Notes: a model not told the origin generated them from the sequence alone. Positions 1-9,580 are shown, numbered from the stretch's first letter. The stretch is DNA of 64,000 bases from Streptomyces sp. CG 926 (GCF_003148825.1 NZ_QGGZ01000015.1:124001-188000); one strand, 5' to 3'. Numbers and translations are program-made.

Positions 1-1
1 A

Positions 2-2228
2 ACGGTTCGGTCGGAGGAGGGTCCGGCGCCGGCGGTGTCCGCGCTCGGGCACGGGGACGCTGTCCGCCAGGTGGACCTCGCCGGGTTCGACCGGGACCAG
101 GTCACGACGGCGCTGGAACGGGTCCTGGAGGGGCCCGTCGGGAGGAGCGCGGTCAACCACCTTCTGGCGACCAGTGGGGGCAACCCGCTCTACCTGCGGG
201 AGCTGGTGGTGGGAGCGGTGGACGCCGGAGTGCTGACGTGCGACGGGGAGATCTGGGACATGACCGCGGATCGGCTGCCGGGCACGCGGCGCCTGACCGA
301 CCTGATCCGTTCCCGGCTCGCCGTCGCCCCACACGCCGGCCGACAGGTATTGCAGGTGTTGTCGCTGTACGAGCCGCTGTCCTTGGCCCACCTGGAACAG
401 GACGCCGAACCGGAGGTGCTGGACCAGTTGGAGCGGGCGGGGCTGATCGTCGTCGTCCAGGAGGAACGACGAACAGCGGTCCGGCTGGCCCACCCTCTCC
501 ACGGCGAGGTACTGCGCGCGGACATGACGGCCCGGTGCCGCAGGGACACCTTGCTGCGGCAGGTCCGTCTGCTGAAGCGGACGGGGGCACGTCGCCGGGA
601 GGACGCGATCCACCTCGCCGCGTTCGAGCTGGCGGCCACGGGCACGGCCGACCCGGGCCTGCTCGTCCGCGCGGCCGTCCTGGCCGCGCACGCCCACGCC
701 TACCCGCGCGCGCTCGATCTCCTGCGGGCGATCCCGCAGGACCATCGGGGTTTCCGGATCGAGCTGCTGTCGGGGAAGACGCTGTACGAGGCCGGTGACT
801 TCCAGCAGGCCGAGGACGTGCTGTCCCGGGCCGACGCCATGGCCGCGACCGAACAGGAGGTCCTGTCCGCGCTGGTGGTCCGGACACAGAACCTCATGTG
901 GGGGCTGGGAACGTCCTACGCGAAGGTTCTCGATGTCATCGAGTCCGCCCGATGCCGGGTCACCGATCCCCTCGGTCGCCGCGTCCTGCTCGTCAACGAA
1001 GCCGCCGCCGCCCTCACCGTGGGAGAGGTCAGGCACAGCCTCGCCCTGAGCGCGGACCTCGAACGTGAGGGCACGCACGCACCGGACGCCCAGACATGGT
1101 TGTGGGCCGCCATGACCAGGTCCATGGCGCTCGCGGTCACCGGACGGGGGGAGGAGGCCGAGGGCTGGATCCGACGTGCCATCGCTTTCAGCTCGACCGC
1201 CGGCGAAACCCGCGCCACGGCCACCCAGGAGGTGGCCCACCAGGCGGTTCTCGCGCTCGCCCTGGCCGAGAGCGGTCGCCTGGCCGAGGCCCGAGAGGTG
1301 GGTGAACGGGCCTTCGCGGGCCTCCCGGACGCGACGGCGACCGCGGACCGTCGGATGCTGGCCTTCTACCTGGCGCGTGGCGCATGGGCTGCCGGACACC
1401 CGGCCCCAGGCGCGGCGCTGGTTCGCGGAGGTCGCCCGATCGTCCCGCCCGCACACCCCGGTGATGCTGTCGATGGCGTTGGCGGGTCTGGCGGCATCCG
1501 CCGCGTTGCAGGGGGACGCCGACGCGGCGGAAGCGGCCCTGGCCGAACGCGGTCGGCTGCCCGCCACGGGATTCTTCCCCGAGGAGAGACTGGGCGAGGC
1601 CTGGCTGCATGTCGCCCGAGGTGAGCTCACCCGCGCACGCGCGGTCCTGACCGCGGCCGCGCAGGAAGCGTTCGAGCGCGGCGAGACGGCGTCCGAAGGG
1701 ATTCTGCTGACCGATCTCGTCCGGCTCGGTGAGGCCGGCGAGGCCGGTGAGGCGGCCGGGCGGCTGGCGGAGATCGCGGCGGAGTGCACCGGGCTCCTCC
1801 ACCGGTCCCGCGCCGATCTGGCCGCCGCATGGGCCGCACACGACCCGGACGGGCTCCTCGCCGCCGCGGACGCGCTGGAAGCCATGGGAGCGGACCTGCC
1901 GGCGGCCGAGGCGGCGAGCACCGCCGCCGCCGTCCTGAGGGGGGCCGGGCAGTCCCGCCGGGCCAATGCGGCTTCCGTGCGCGCCGAGGCTCTCGCGGCC
2001 CGCTGCGAGGGTGCCAGAACCCCTGCTCTCATGGCCCGTGAGGCCGCCGTACGGCTCACCGGCAGAGAGCGCGAGATCGCGCTGCTCGCCTCCCGGAGCA
2101 TGCTCAGCAAGGACATCGCCGCCGCACTGACCATCTCCGTGCGCACCGTCGACAACCACCTGCAACGCATCTACCACAAGCTCGGCATCACCACGCGCAA
2201 GGAGTTGACGGAGCGACTGCTCCGCTGA
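2..2228 (+). pseudogene. LuxR-family (LAL-type) regulator, 5' truncated by the window edge and frameshifted
   Basis: This is a large ATP-binding LuxR-type transcriptional regulator. The frame is open from base 2, so the start and the Walker motifs lie upstream of the window. The first part has the end of the AAA domain (SGGNPLYLREL) and then helical TPR-like repeats. The C-terminus has a clear LuxR helix-turn-helix (LTGREREIALLASR, then SKDIAAALTISVRTVDNHL). The coding frame changes near 1404-1407: upstream reading uses one frame up to about AWAAGHPA and downstream reading resumes in the next frame at QARRWFAEVA. Removing one C from the C4 run at 1404-1407 restores a continuous protein. This is either a sequencing or assembly homopolymer error or a real frameshift mutation. 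Both halves keep good coding character, which suggests an error or a recent mutation. Confidence 0.8.
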
Positions 2229-2242
2229 GGGAGCAGGGCCCG

Positions 2243-3079
2243 TCAGGTGTGCCGAGCGGCACTGAGCATCGCCCGGAACTCCGCCACGAATTCCTCGCCG
2301 GCGGGACCGTCGTCGAGAGGGAAGGGGTAGCTCGACGCCTCGGTGGAATCGAGCCACGCCGACCTGACATACGCCTCGTGCTCTCCCTCGCTGTGGGACA
2401 CCTCGCTCAGCATGGTCTGCTGAAGCCTTCCCACCAGGGCGACCCCGGCGCCTTCGGTGTACATGATCGCGATGATGACCAGCTTCTCGGTGAGTATGCA
2501 CGCCTCGATCACGGGAACCGGCCCGGCGTATGTGCCACGCCGCAGTGCGCCATTGTCCGCATAGCGCGTTTCGCAGCAGAGCCGTGTCGCGGAGCGGAGT
2601 TCTCCCAGCGAGTACTTGTGCACCGTCTCCTCCAGCAAGGGGAGGAAGCGTTGATCGAGATCGGTGAACCGACACAACCTGGTGCGACGCTCCCTCGGCT
2701 CCCTGCGGGTGAGCAACCGCGCACCCAGCAGTCCGTGGAGAGGAAGACGAGCGAAGCGCATCATCAGGAACACGGACGACAGTCCGGCGGCGATGAACAC
2801 CACCCCTATCAGGGTGAAGGTCGTTTCGCCGCGTTCCGTCCCCGAGACCAGGACTCCCGACCCCGCCGCGGCGAAAGAGGCGGGACCCAGCAGGGTGACT
2901 CCGCGGAGGGAGAGAATCACCGAGAGAGCCGTGCTCAGCGAGAAGACCAGGAAGATCCATCCGATGGTCCACCCCATGTCGGGGCTGTAGGAGAGGGAGC
3001 AGGCTGCGTATGCGGAGCACATTTCTCCCAAGAGGGCTGCCGCTGCCAGAACCGCAACGGGAAACTTTCCTCTTCGCAT
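2243..3079 (-). CDS. Hypothetical membrane protein with about four TM segments
   Basis: Unrecognised 278-residue protein. The first about 115 residues hold an N-terminal hydrophobic segment that could be a signal or TM helix (VAVLAAAALLGEMCSAY), then TM segments around WTIGWIFLVFSLSTALSVI, LLGPASFAAAGSGVLV and FTLIGVVFIAAGLSSVFLMM. A soluble cytoplasmic domain of about 160 residues follows, with scattered Cys and charged residues and no motif I can name. A GAGGAG lies about 12 bases before the ATG. It is convergent with the LuxR gene, 14 bases away. The function is unknown; a four-TM anchor plus a soluble tail fits a sensor or an envelope protein equally well. Confidence 0.75.
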   Translation of the reverse strand: MRRGKFPVAVLAAAALLGEMCSAYAACSLSYSPDMGWTIGWIFLVFSLSTALSVILSLRGVTLLGPASFAAAGSGVLVSGTERGETTFTLIGVVFIAAGLSSVFLMMRFARLPLHGLLGARLLTRREPRERRTRLCRFTDLDQRFLPLLEETVHKYSLGELRSATRLCCETRYADNGALRRGTYAGPVPVIEACILTEKLVIIAIMYTEGAGVALVGRLQQTMLSEVSHSEGEHEAYVRSAWLDSTEASSYPFPLDDGPAGEEFVAEFRAMLSAARHT

Positions 3080-3398
3080 GACGGAAACGCACTCCTCGCA
3101 TTTGTCCCGCGATCGTCGGTCGCGGGTCGGGTGATCGAACTGCCTCGTGGCAGGCGCACGGATCGGAGTCTTACGCGTACGAGCCCGGGCGTCGTGAGCA
3201 ATGCCTACTCAGTGGCCCGGGGAGGTCGGGATCCCGGACGGCGGCGAGCGGACCGGAGTCGGCCGAGGCCATGAGAGGCTCGTCCACCGGAAACTCCATC
3301 GGAGCTCCACCGGAACTCAGGAAGGCTGAGCGTGGATCGGACACCGAACCACGACACGAGCGCCGGGCGCGGTCCCGGCCGGAGACGGAGGCACGCGC
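3080..3398. other. Divergent intergenic region, no gene seen
   Basis: This 319-base stretch lies between divergently transcribed genes and must hold both promoters. I see no convincing coding frame. A direct repeat of the type CTCCACCGGAACT (second copy CTCCACCGGAACTC, first copy less exact) lies around 3290-3320. GGAGG at about 3387-3391 is the ribosome binding site of the downstream plus-strand gene. Confidence 0.4.
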
Positions 3399-3896
3399 AT
3401 GGCAGGAACGCCTGTGATCCCACCGGAGGGGTCGACGGGAACCGAGGACGTTCCCGGCTGGTTCTGGGAGGTCCTGGACACGACCCGGCCCAGCCTGTCC
3501 GCCCTGGAGTCATGGCTGGAGGCGCAGCCGAGGGACCGTCTGGAGGCGTACGCGGCGGCCTACCTGGAGGCCGCCGAGTCCTTGATCGACTTCTCGGAGG
3601 GGGTGACGGTCGACGGAGCGGTCTGGTCCGAGGACAGCACCGAGGACCTCTGCATGTGGGTGGTCGGGCAGGGGCGCGCGTTCTGGCGTTCGACGATCGA
3701 GGGGACCTGGACACCGGCGGACGCCGCACAGGCGTACCTGGGACGCCCTGCACCCCTCGTACGGGACGTGACGCAGTGGGACGGGCGGGTCCGCCGCCCG
3801 GAGCACACCGGCTACGCGTCCCCGGGCACCCTGGTCCACGGCGTGTACCGGACGCGCTTCGGGCAGGACCTGTACGAGCGGCTCACGGCCGGATGA
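3399..3896 (+). CDS. DUF4240-like protein
   Basis: Acidic 165-residue soluble protein. The N-terminal half (WFWEVLDTTRPSLSALESWL, then RLEAYAAAYLEAAESLI) resembles the DUF4240 family, whose members begin with a FW-containing helix followed by a helix about how much of a tree-like helical bundle is counted; the function of that family is not known. The ATG at 3399 has GGAGG seven bases upstream, which fixes the start. No signal peptide or membrane segment is seen. It is convergent with the NADAR gene, 22 bases away. The family assignment rests on resemblance of the N-terminal half only. Confidence 0.7.
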   Translation: MAGTPVIPPEGSTGTEDVPGWFWEVLDTTRPSLSALESWLEAQPRDRLEAYAAAYLEAAESLIDFSEGVTVDGAVWSEDSTEDLCMWVVGQGRAFWRSTIEGTWTPADAAQAYLGRPAPLVRDVTQWDGRVRRPEHTGYASPGTLVHGVYRTRFGQDLYERLTAG

Positions 3897-3918
3897 CGTG
3901 GCCCGGCGAGCACCCCCG

Positions 3919-4386
3919 TCAGCTGCTTCGCCGACCCGCTTCACCGAGTTCGGCGCGGAGGCGACCACGCGTACGCATCAGGATCCGGCCGAGCATGTTC
4001 TTGCCGGTCCCCGTCCGGCCGCGCCCCCAGTAGTGGTCGGACGTCGTGTCCTCGACGATCTCTTCGTCTCCCGTGGCCAGCAGGATCGCGCCGATGTCGC
4101 TGTGCGTACGGAACTTGGCCGCCACGGCGCGGCGCATCACATCGTCCTTCACCCGCTCCCAGTCACGCCGCAGCGGCTTCGACCGGTCGCGTCCCAGCTC
4201 CGCCGCGCGCAGCGGGGTGCCGGCCCGGCGGATCAGTTCGGCGTGACGCGTCCCGGTGAACTTCTGTGCCTGGAAATAGTGTTCCGTGGTCGGCCACCGG
4301 TGTCCGTCGAGGTACACGCCGTGCGCGGAGAAGTTGGAGAAGCAGCCGTAGGGAACCTCCTCGGCGCCGTAGAAGTAGATCGTCAT
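3919..4386 (-). CDS. NADAR family protein (YbiA-like)
   Basis: 155-residue NADAR-domain protein. The family hallmark is clear at the N-terminus: YGCFSNFSAHGVYLDG, followed by WPTTEHYFQAQKF and, near the end, DHYWGRGRTGTGKNMLGRIL. Characterised members are N-glycosidases acting on damaged riboflavin intermediates or on ADP-ribose-linked substrates, so a housecleaning or ADP-ribosylation-linked role is likely. The length matches a stand-alone family member. ATG at 4386 has GAGG five bases upstream. The thioesterase gene lies 65 bases upstream on the same strand and may be cotranscribed. No ADP-ribosyltransferase or macrodomain gene is adjacent. Confidence 0.92.
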   Translation of the reverse strand: MTIYFYGAEEVPYGCFSNFSAHGVYLDGHRWPTTEHYFQAQKFTGTRHAELIRRAGTPLRAAELGRDRSKPLRRDWERVKDDVMRRAVAAKFRTHSDIGAILLATGDEEIVEDTTSDHYWGRGRTGTGKNMLGRILMRTRGRLRAELGEAGRRSS

Positions 4387-4451
4387 GCGAACCTCGTGGC
4401 AGGGGCGGGAAACCGCACCGTGTCAGGAGCCGGGCGGCGGTCGCAACCGAC

Positions 4452-4898
4452 TTACCGGGCCGGGTCCTCCATGAGGCCACGCGCGGTTTCCCGCAGTTCG
4501 TCGCTGAAGGCGAGGGGCGTCAGCGCTTCCGGATCCACCCGGATCTGCACCCGATGGCCGTGAGCATGAACACGACGGCCCTCCTCGGATCTCACCTGGA
4601 ACTCGTACACCACGCTGGTCCGGCCGAGCCGTGATATCCGGAACCACACGTCCACGCCCGCCGTGCCCTGAATCGGAGCCTCGTACCGGATGAGGAATTC
4701 GCGTACGACGAGATGGGTGTCGCGATAGCGCGAGCGATCGGGGTCCATGCTCCATCCCTCTTCTTGCCAAAAGGCCGTGATGGCTCGTTCGACGAAGAGT
4801 GCGTAGCGCGAGTTGTGGACCATTCCCAGTGGATCCAGGTCGTCGAAATGGACCTGGACCGGTCGGGTGCGTCCCACTTTGGCGGGCAGTTCCTGCAT
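4452..4898 (-). CDS. Acyl-CoA thioesterase, hotdog (4HBT) fold
   Basis: 148-residue single hotdog protein. The N-terminus carries the 4HBT signature FDDLDPLGMVHNSRYALFVE, in which the Asp (DPLGMVHN) is the usual catalytic residue. The rest shows the alternating beta strands typical of the fold (VWFRISRLGRTSVVYEFQV). Members hydrolyse acyl-CoA or acyl-ACP thioesters; the substrate cannot be read here. The frame is open to 5045, but the ATG at 4898 has an AGGGGGA sequence at good spacing and begins just before the conserved domain. It is divergent from the gene at 5063. Confidence 0.88.
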   Translation of the reverse strand: MQELPAKVGRTRPVQVHFDDLDPLGMVHNSRYALFVERAITAFWQEEGWSMDPDRSRYRDTHLVVREFLIRYEAPIQGTAGVDVWFRISRLGRTSVVYEFQVRSEEGRRVHAHGHRVQIRVDPEALTPLAFSDELRETARGLMEDPAR

Positions 4899-5062
4899 GA
4901 CCTGTTTCCCCCTGCTGCCACGTCTTCCGGGTCCGGGGCGATTCGATGCCCCGCCGCAGGTGACCACGGCTGCCGGGCGGCCCGCATGAGTAGTCGCTAC
5001 TCCTCTCGGCGACCGTTGAAGTGTCCCGCGAATCGGTTCGATCACCGGCTAATGTGACCGGC

Positions 5063-5563
5063 ATGTATGCGATCGAGTTTCGTGCGGCTCCCCATTTCTT
5101 CGGGGGGCAAGGCCGGGGCGACAGGCCCCCTGTTCTGGAATTCCTGGTGGATGGCGTTCCGTTCCTGGAACTCGTCCGCAGGGCGGAGCTTCCCGACGCG
5201 CTCGCGGAACAGGAGGAGCGGGTCGCGGAGTTCGCACCCGACCCCGCGCCGCTGCTCGCCGGCGCGTACGCATATCCGGCTCCGCTGTCCGCCCGGCACC
5301 TGCTCGGCGGCGAACCCGACCGGGTGCCTCACGGCGCCGATCGGGGAGAAACGTTGCTGTTGTCGTGCACGTGCGGAATCGACGACTGCTGGGCGCTCCT
5401 GGCGCACATCACGGTCACCGACACCACCGTGACATGGTCGGACTTCCGCAACAACAGCCGGGACTGGAAACACGACTCGCTCGGCGTCCTCGTCTTCTCC
5501 CGCCCTCAGTACGAACAGTCGCTCCGCGCTGCCCTCGACGCCCTGTCGTCACGCCCGTCCTGA
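5063..5563 (+). CDS. Conserved hypothetical protein with a CxCxxxxC motif
   Basis: 166-residue soluble protein I cannot assign to a named family. It starts MYAIEFRAAPHFF and has a central cysteine cluster, CTCGIDDCW, that could bind a metal. The C-terminus holds WSDFRNNSRDWKHDSLG, which looks conserved in character. An in-frame upstream start at 5021 is possible, but the ATG at 5063 matches the start of structured sequence. It is convergent with the molybdoenzyme operon, 32 bases away. Confidence 0.7.
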   Translation: MYAIEFRAAPHFFGGQGRGDRPPVLEFLVDGVPFLELVRRAELPDALAEQEERVAEFAPDPAPLLAGAYAYPAPLSARHLLGGEPDRVPHGADRGETLLLSCTCGIDDCWALLAHITVTDTTVTWSDFRNNSRDWKHDSLGVLVFSRPQYEQSLRAALDALSSRPS

Positions 5564-5595
5564 CGCAGCCCCACGGACACCGTGCGGTGACCTGC

Positions 5596-7695
5596 TCAGG
5601 AGTTTCCGCGCAGGGCGGTCAGTACGCGGTCCGGCGTCAGGGGCAGTTCGCGCAAGCGGTGGCCCGTGGCGTGGGCGACGGCGTTGCCGATGGCGGCGGC
5701 CGTGCCGACGATGCCGATCTCCCCGATTCCCTTGCTGCCCATCGGGTTGAGGTGCTTGTCGTGTTCGTCGATCCAGTGGGTCTCGATGTCCGGCACGTCG
5801 GCATGCGCGGGAACGTGATACGCCGCCAGGTCGCTCTCGGTGAAATCGCCGAACACCGGGTCCATGGTGCTGTGTTCGGTCAGCGCCATGCCGAGACCCA
5901 TGACCATGGCGCCCTGGAACTGCGAGCGCGCGGTCCGCGGGTTCAGGATGCGCCCGGCGGCGAAGACGCCGAGCAGGCGTCGCACGCGTACCTCTCCGCT
6001 GACCGTGTCGACCGCGACCTCGGCGAAGTGCGCGCCGAACGCGTGCCGGGCGTACGGGGACTTCTGCTTGGCCGACTGCGTGGTGTCCGCCGACGCGGAC
6101 AGGCCTTCGGCCGGCAGCGGCCCGTGGTGCCTCTCCAGCCGCGCGGTCAGGGCCACGCAGGCGTCGTGGACGGCCCATCCCCAGGACCCCGTGCCGGAGG
6201 AACCTCCGGCGAGGGACGCCGCGGGGAGCCCCGTGTGTCCGACGGCGACGGCGACGCGGTCTACGGGGACCCGCAGGGCATCGGCGGCCACTTGGGCCAG
6301 GACGGTACGGGCGCCCGTCCCGATGTCGGTGGCGTTGATCTCGACGAGGTAGCCGCCGTCGGGACGGGCGTGCGCGCGAGCGGTGGAAGGCGCGACGAGT
6401 ACGGGGTAGGTGGCCGAGGCCACCCCGGAGCCGATGAGGTACGGCCCCTCGTGCCGCGCGGTGCGGCGGTTCGCCCAGCCGAACCGTTCGGCGCCCTCGC
6501 GCAGGCACTCCACGAGGTGGCGGCTGCTGAAGGGGCGGCCGCTGTCGGGCTCGGACGCGGGTTCGTTGCGTACCCGCAGCTCGATCGGGTCCATGCCGAG
6601 GGCGCCGGCCAGTTCGTCCATCGCCGATTCCAGGGCGTACATGCCGGGGGCCTCCCCGGGCGCGCGCATCCACGACGGGGTCGGCACGTCGAGGGCGACG
6701 GCGCGGTGCGTGGTACGCACGTCCGGCACGGCGTACATGACGCGTGCGGGCACGGCGGCCTGCTCGACGAACTCGCGGACCCGTGAGGTGTGGGTGGTGA
6801 CCTCGTGGGTGAGGGCGGTGAGAGTGCCGTCGGTGCGGGCGCCCAGCGAGATCCGGTGCAGGGTGGGTGCGCGGTGGCCGACGGTCGCGGGCAGGTGGCC
6901 GCGGGGGAGGGCGAGCTTGACGGGCCGCTCGTAGTGAAGCGCGGCCATCGCGGCCAGGACCACATGGGGGCGCGGGGTGCCCTTGGCGCCGAAACCGCCT
7001 CCCACGTGCTCGGAGACGACCGTGATGTCGTCCGGCGGGAGCTCGAACAGGGAGGCCAGAGCGGCGCGGACGGGCCCCGCCCCCTGGCTGGAGTCGTGCA
7101 CGGTCAGGTGGCGCCGGCCGGCGTCCCAGTCGGCGGTGGCGGCGTGCGGTTCCATGGGGTGGTTGTGCAGGGGCGGCACCGCGTACACGCAGTCGACCCG
7201 GACGGGGGCGGCGGACAGGGCCGTGTCGGGGTCACCCTGCTCCCGGTGCCCGGGGTGCCCGCCGTTGGCCTCCTCGGGGGTGTAGGCGTCGGGGTGGTCC
7301 ACGCGCAGGGTGACGTCGTGCGGTTCGCTCACATAGGCGATCCGCACCGCGGAGGCGGCGGCGCGCGCCCCTTCGAGGGTGTCGGCGACCGCGAGGGCCA
7401 CGTACCAGCCGCGGTGGGGGACCCGGGGGTCCTGGAGCTGTTGCAGCGTCGGATCGTCACAGGCGCCCAGGCGCGGCGCGTCGAACGGGGTCAGGACGCC
7501 GATGACGCCGGGCAGGGCGAGGGCCGCGGTGTCGTCGACGGCGCTGACGCGACCGCCGGCGACGGTCGCGGGCACCGGCCAGGCGTAGGCGCAGCCGGGC
7601 GGGTTGTGCTCGGCGGCGTAGCGGGCGACGCCCGTGACCTTCTCGCGCCCCTCCCGCCGGGGCACGGGGCTGCCGAGGGCGTTCGTGGCGGGCAT
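5596..7695 (-). CDS. Xanthine dehydrogenase family molybdenum-binding subunit (PaoC/YagR-like)
   Basis: 699-residue molybdopterin subunit of a molybdenum hydroxylase. Seen in order: the N-terminal aldehyde oxidase/xanthine dehydrogenase a/b hammerhead region (KVTGVARYAAE), the Moco-binding core (SSQGAGPVRAAL, then VSEHVGGGFGAKG), and the C-terminal GSKGIGEIGIVG, whose Glu is the catalytic base in this family. The length fits the stand-alone large subunits of three-subunit enzymes. No Tat signal is present, so the enzyme should be cytoplasmic. The frame extends upstream to 8001, but ATG 7695 has AGGGAG at good spacing. It is the third gene of the operon, 103 bases after the FAD subunit. The substrate is probably an aldehyde or N-heterocycle; it cannot be read from sequence. 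Confidence 0.93.
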   Translation of the reverse strand: MPATNALGSPVPRREGREKVTGVARYAAEHNPPGCAYAWPVPATVAGGRVSAVDDTAALALPGVIGVLTPFDAPRLGACDDPTLQQLQDPRVPHRGWYVALAVADTLEGARAAASAVRIAYVSEPHDVTLRVDHPDAYTPEEANGGHPGHREQGDPDTALSAAPVRVDCVYAVPPLHNHPMEPHAATADWDAGRRHLTVHDSSQGAGPVRAALASLFELPPDDITVVSEHVGGGFGAKGTPRPHVVLAAMAALHYERPVKLALPRGHLPATVGHRAPTLHRISLGARTDGTLTALTHEVTTHTSRVREFVEQAAVPARVMYAVPDVRTTHRAVALDVPTPSWMRAPGEAPGMYALESAMDELAGALGMDPIELRVRNEPASEPDSGRPFSSRHLVECLREGAERFGWANRRTARHEGPYLIGSGVASATYPVLVAPSTARAHARPDGGYLVEINATDIGTGARTVLAQVAADALRVPVDRVAVAVGHTGLPAASLAGGSSGTGSWGWAVHDACVALTARLERHHGPLPAEGLSASADTTQSAKQKSPYARHAFGAHFAEVAVDTVSGEVRVRRLLGVFAAGRILNPRTARSQFQGAMVMGLGMALTEHSTMDPVFGDFTESDLAAYHVPAHADVPDIETHWIDEHDKHLNPMGSKGIGEIGIVGTAAAIGNAVAHATGHRLRELPLTPDRVLTALRGNS

Positions 7696-7798
7696 GACGC
7701 TCCCTGTCTGGTGGAATCGGCGCGGATCGGCATGGTGCGTGGGTGCGTGGGTGAGGGGGAAGGGGCAGGTCGACGGACGGCGGGATCCGAGGGACGAC

Positions 7799-8815
7799 CT
7801 AGGGCAGCCGTGCGGAGGGCTGCCCACCGGCGGCGCGCGCCAGACCCGTGAGCGCGTCACGGGCGAGATTGCGGGCGAGCTCGACCTTGAACGCGTTGCC
7901 GCGCAGCGGCCGCGCCTGCGCCAGCTCGGCGTCCACCGCCCGGTCCACGATCTCGTCGGTGAGCGGCGCGCCCGCCAGCAGCTGTTCGGCGACGGTGGCA
8001 CGCCAGGGCCGGTGGGCGAGTCCGCCGAAGGCGAGGGCGACGTGCCGTACGCGGCCGTCGGCGAGTTCCAGCACGGCGGCGACCGACGCCAGGGCGAAGG
8101 CGTACGAGGCCCGGTCTCGGGCCTTGCGGTAGAGCGAGACGGTCCCGGGGGCGGCAGGGGGCAGGACCACGGCGGTGACGATCTCCCCGGGGTGGATGAC
8201 GGTGTCCTGCTCGGGGTGTGCTCCGGGCAACCGGTGGAACGCGGTCGCCGCGACCTGCCGGGGCCCCTCCTCCGAGCCGTACAGCTCGATCACGGCGTCC
8301 AGCGCGGCGAGTGCCACGGCCATGTCGGAGGGGTGCGTGGCGACGCAGTGCTCGGAGTGGCCGAGGACGGCGAGGTCGCGGTGCGTGCTGTCGCGGGCGC
8401 CGCAGCCGGTGCCCGGCTCGCGCTTGTTGCAGGGTTTGGACACGTCCTGGAAGTACGGGCACCGGGTGCGCTGGAGCAGGTTCCCGCCGGTGGTGGCCAC
8501 ATTGCGCAGCTGCCCGGACGCACCGGCGAGCAGGGCCTGGGAGAGCGCGGGACAGCGGCTCCGTACGAGGGGATGCGCGGCCAGGTCGGCGTTGGGCACG
8601 GTGGCTCCGATACGGAGTCCTCCGTCGGGCAGCTCCTCGACCTGGTCCAGCGGGAGCCCGGAGATGTCGATGAGGGCGGTCGGCGTTTCGACGTCGTGCT
8701 TCATGAGGTCGACGAGGTTGGTGCCGCCACCGAGGTAGCGGGAGCCCGGTCGCCGGGCGTGGGCAGCCACGGCTTCCTGGAGGCTGGTGGCCCGGACGTA
8801 GGCGAAGGGCTTCAC
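7799..8815 (-). CDS. FAD-binding subunit with an extra Fe-S loop (PaoB/YagS-like)
   Basis: 338-residue FAD subunit of the molybdenum hydroxylase. The FAD-binding motifs are YLGGGTNLVDLMK near residue 27 and ATTGGNLLQRTRCPYF near residue 105. The cysteine loop RCPYFQDVSKPCNKREPGTG matches the insertion that binds an extra [4Fe-4S] cluster in PaoB and in 4-hydroxybenzoyl-CoA reductase, so this belongs to that branch and not to classical xanthine dehydrogenases. The GTG start at 8815 overlaps the stop of the 2Fe-2S gene in a GTGA, implying translational coupling. Confidence 0.93.
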   Translation of the reverse strand: MKPFAYVRATSLQEAVAAHARRPGSRYLGGGTNLVDLMKHDVETPTALIDISGLPLDQVEELPDGGLRIGATVPNADLAAHPLVRSRCPALSQALLAGASGQLRNVATTGGNLLQRTRCPYFQDVSKPCNKREPGTGCGARDSTHRDLAVLGHSEHCVATHPSDMAVALAALDAVIELYGSEEGPRQVAATAFHRLPGAHPEQDTVIHPGEIVTAVVLPPAAPGTVSLYRKARDRASYAFALASVAAVLELADGRVRHVALAFGGLAHRPWRATVAEQLLAGAPLTDEIVDRAVDAELAQARPLRGNAFKVELARNLARDALTGLARAAGGQPSARLP

Positions 8816-9492
8816 ACGATCACATCCGGACGCGGAGAGGCCGCCGGTGGGCAAGCGGCGGAGGCACGGGCGCCGTTCGTCCCGGCGTCCACCTCGGCGA
8901 CGGCCGCGACGATCCCGTTGTAGGCGCCGCAGCGGCAGAGGTTTCCGCTGAGCCGCTCGCGGATCTCCTCGGCGGTCAGGGTGACGGGACCGGCCGGTGC
9001 CGTCGTGTCGGTGACGTGCGAGGGGTGCCCGTCGGCGGCCTCGCCGAGGACACCGACGGCGGAGCAGAGCTGCCCCGGTGTGCAGTAGCCGCACTGGAAG
9101 GCGTCGTGCGCGAGGAAGGCCCGCTGGAGCGGGTGCAGCGTTCCGTCCGCGTCGGCGAGACCTTCGACGGTGGTGACCTCGCTCCCGTCCTGGGCCACGG
9201 CCAGCAGGAGGCAGCTGTTGGCGCGCCGGCCGTCCACGAGGACGGTGCAGGCGCCGCACTGGCCGTGGTCGCAGCCCTTCTTGGTCCCGGTCAGTTCCAG
9301 GGTCTCGCGCAGGGCGTCGAGCAAGGTGACGCGGTGGTCCAGATCGAGGTCACGATGCGTGCCGTTGACCCGGAGCGCGATGCTCGAACGGTGACCGCCG
9401 GCCGAGGGAGCCGAGTCGGGCGGCCCGCCGCCGGGTGCGGGTCCGGGTCCGGAACCGCCTTGACGCATGGGTGGTGCTCCGCTCGCAGCCAC
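8812..9492 (-). CDS. 2Fe-2S subunit of molybdenum hydroxylase (PaoA/YagT-like)
   Basis: 226-residue iron-sulfur subunit with both cluster sites: the plant-ferredoxin-type CDHGQCGACTVLVDG with a later NSC, and the helical-domain FQCGYCTPGQL plus NLCRCGAY. The N-terminus is a Gly/Pro-rich extension of about 35 residues without a twin-arginine motif, unlike the exported E. coli PaoA. The GTG at 9492 has GAGGGA five to six bases upstream, better than the ATG at 9468. It is the first gene of the three-gene operon, 88 bases downstream of the acyl-CoA oxidase-like gene on the same strand. Confidence 0.93.
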   Translation of the reverse strand: MAASGAPPMRQGGSGPGPAPGGGPPDSAPSAGGHRSSIALRVNGTHRDLDLDHRVTLLDALRETLELTGTKKGCDHGQCGACTVLVDGRRANSCLLLAVAQDGSEVTTVEGLADADGTLHPLQRAFLAHDAFQCGYCTPGQLCSAVGVLGEAADGHPSHVTDTTAPAGPVTLTAEEIRERLSGNLCRCGAYNGIVAAVAEVDAGTNGARASAACPPAASPRPDVIV

Positions 9493-9580
9493 GGCTGTCC
9501 CTCATGTCCGTTACCGATGGATATCCTCTCGACTGTCCAGCCTCGGGCATCGCCCGCGCTCCGGCGCCCTGGGCGCGCCG

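Noticed and set aside
1188..3101. A long minus-strand open frame of over 600 codons opposite the LuxR gene
   Set aside because: It is antisense to well-supported genes in this GC-rich DNA, is low-complexity Arg/Gly/Pro text and has no recognisable domain. Such shadow frames are common here.
5365..6786. A 470-codon plus-strand frame opposite the molybdoenzyme subunit
   Set aside because: The minus-strand gene has clear motifs; the opposite frame is an antisense shadow without a ribosome site.
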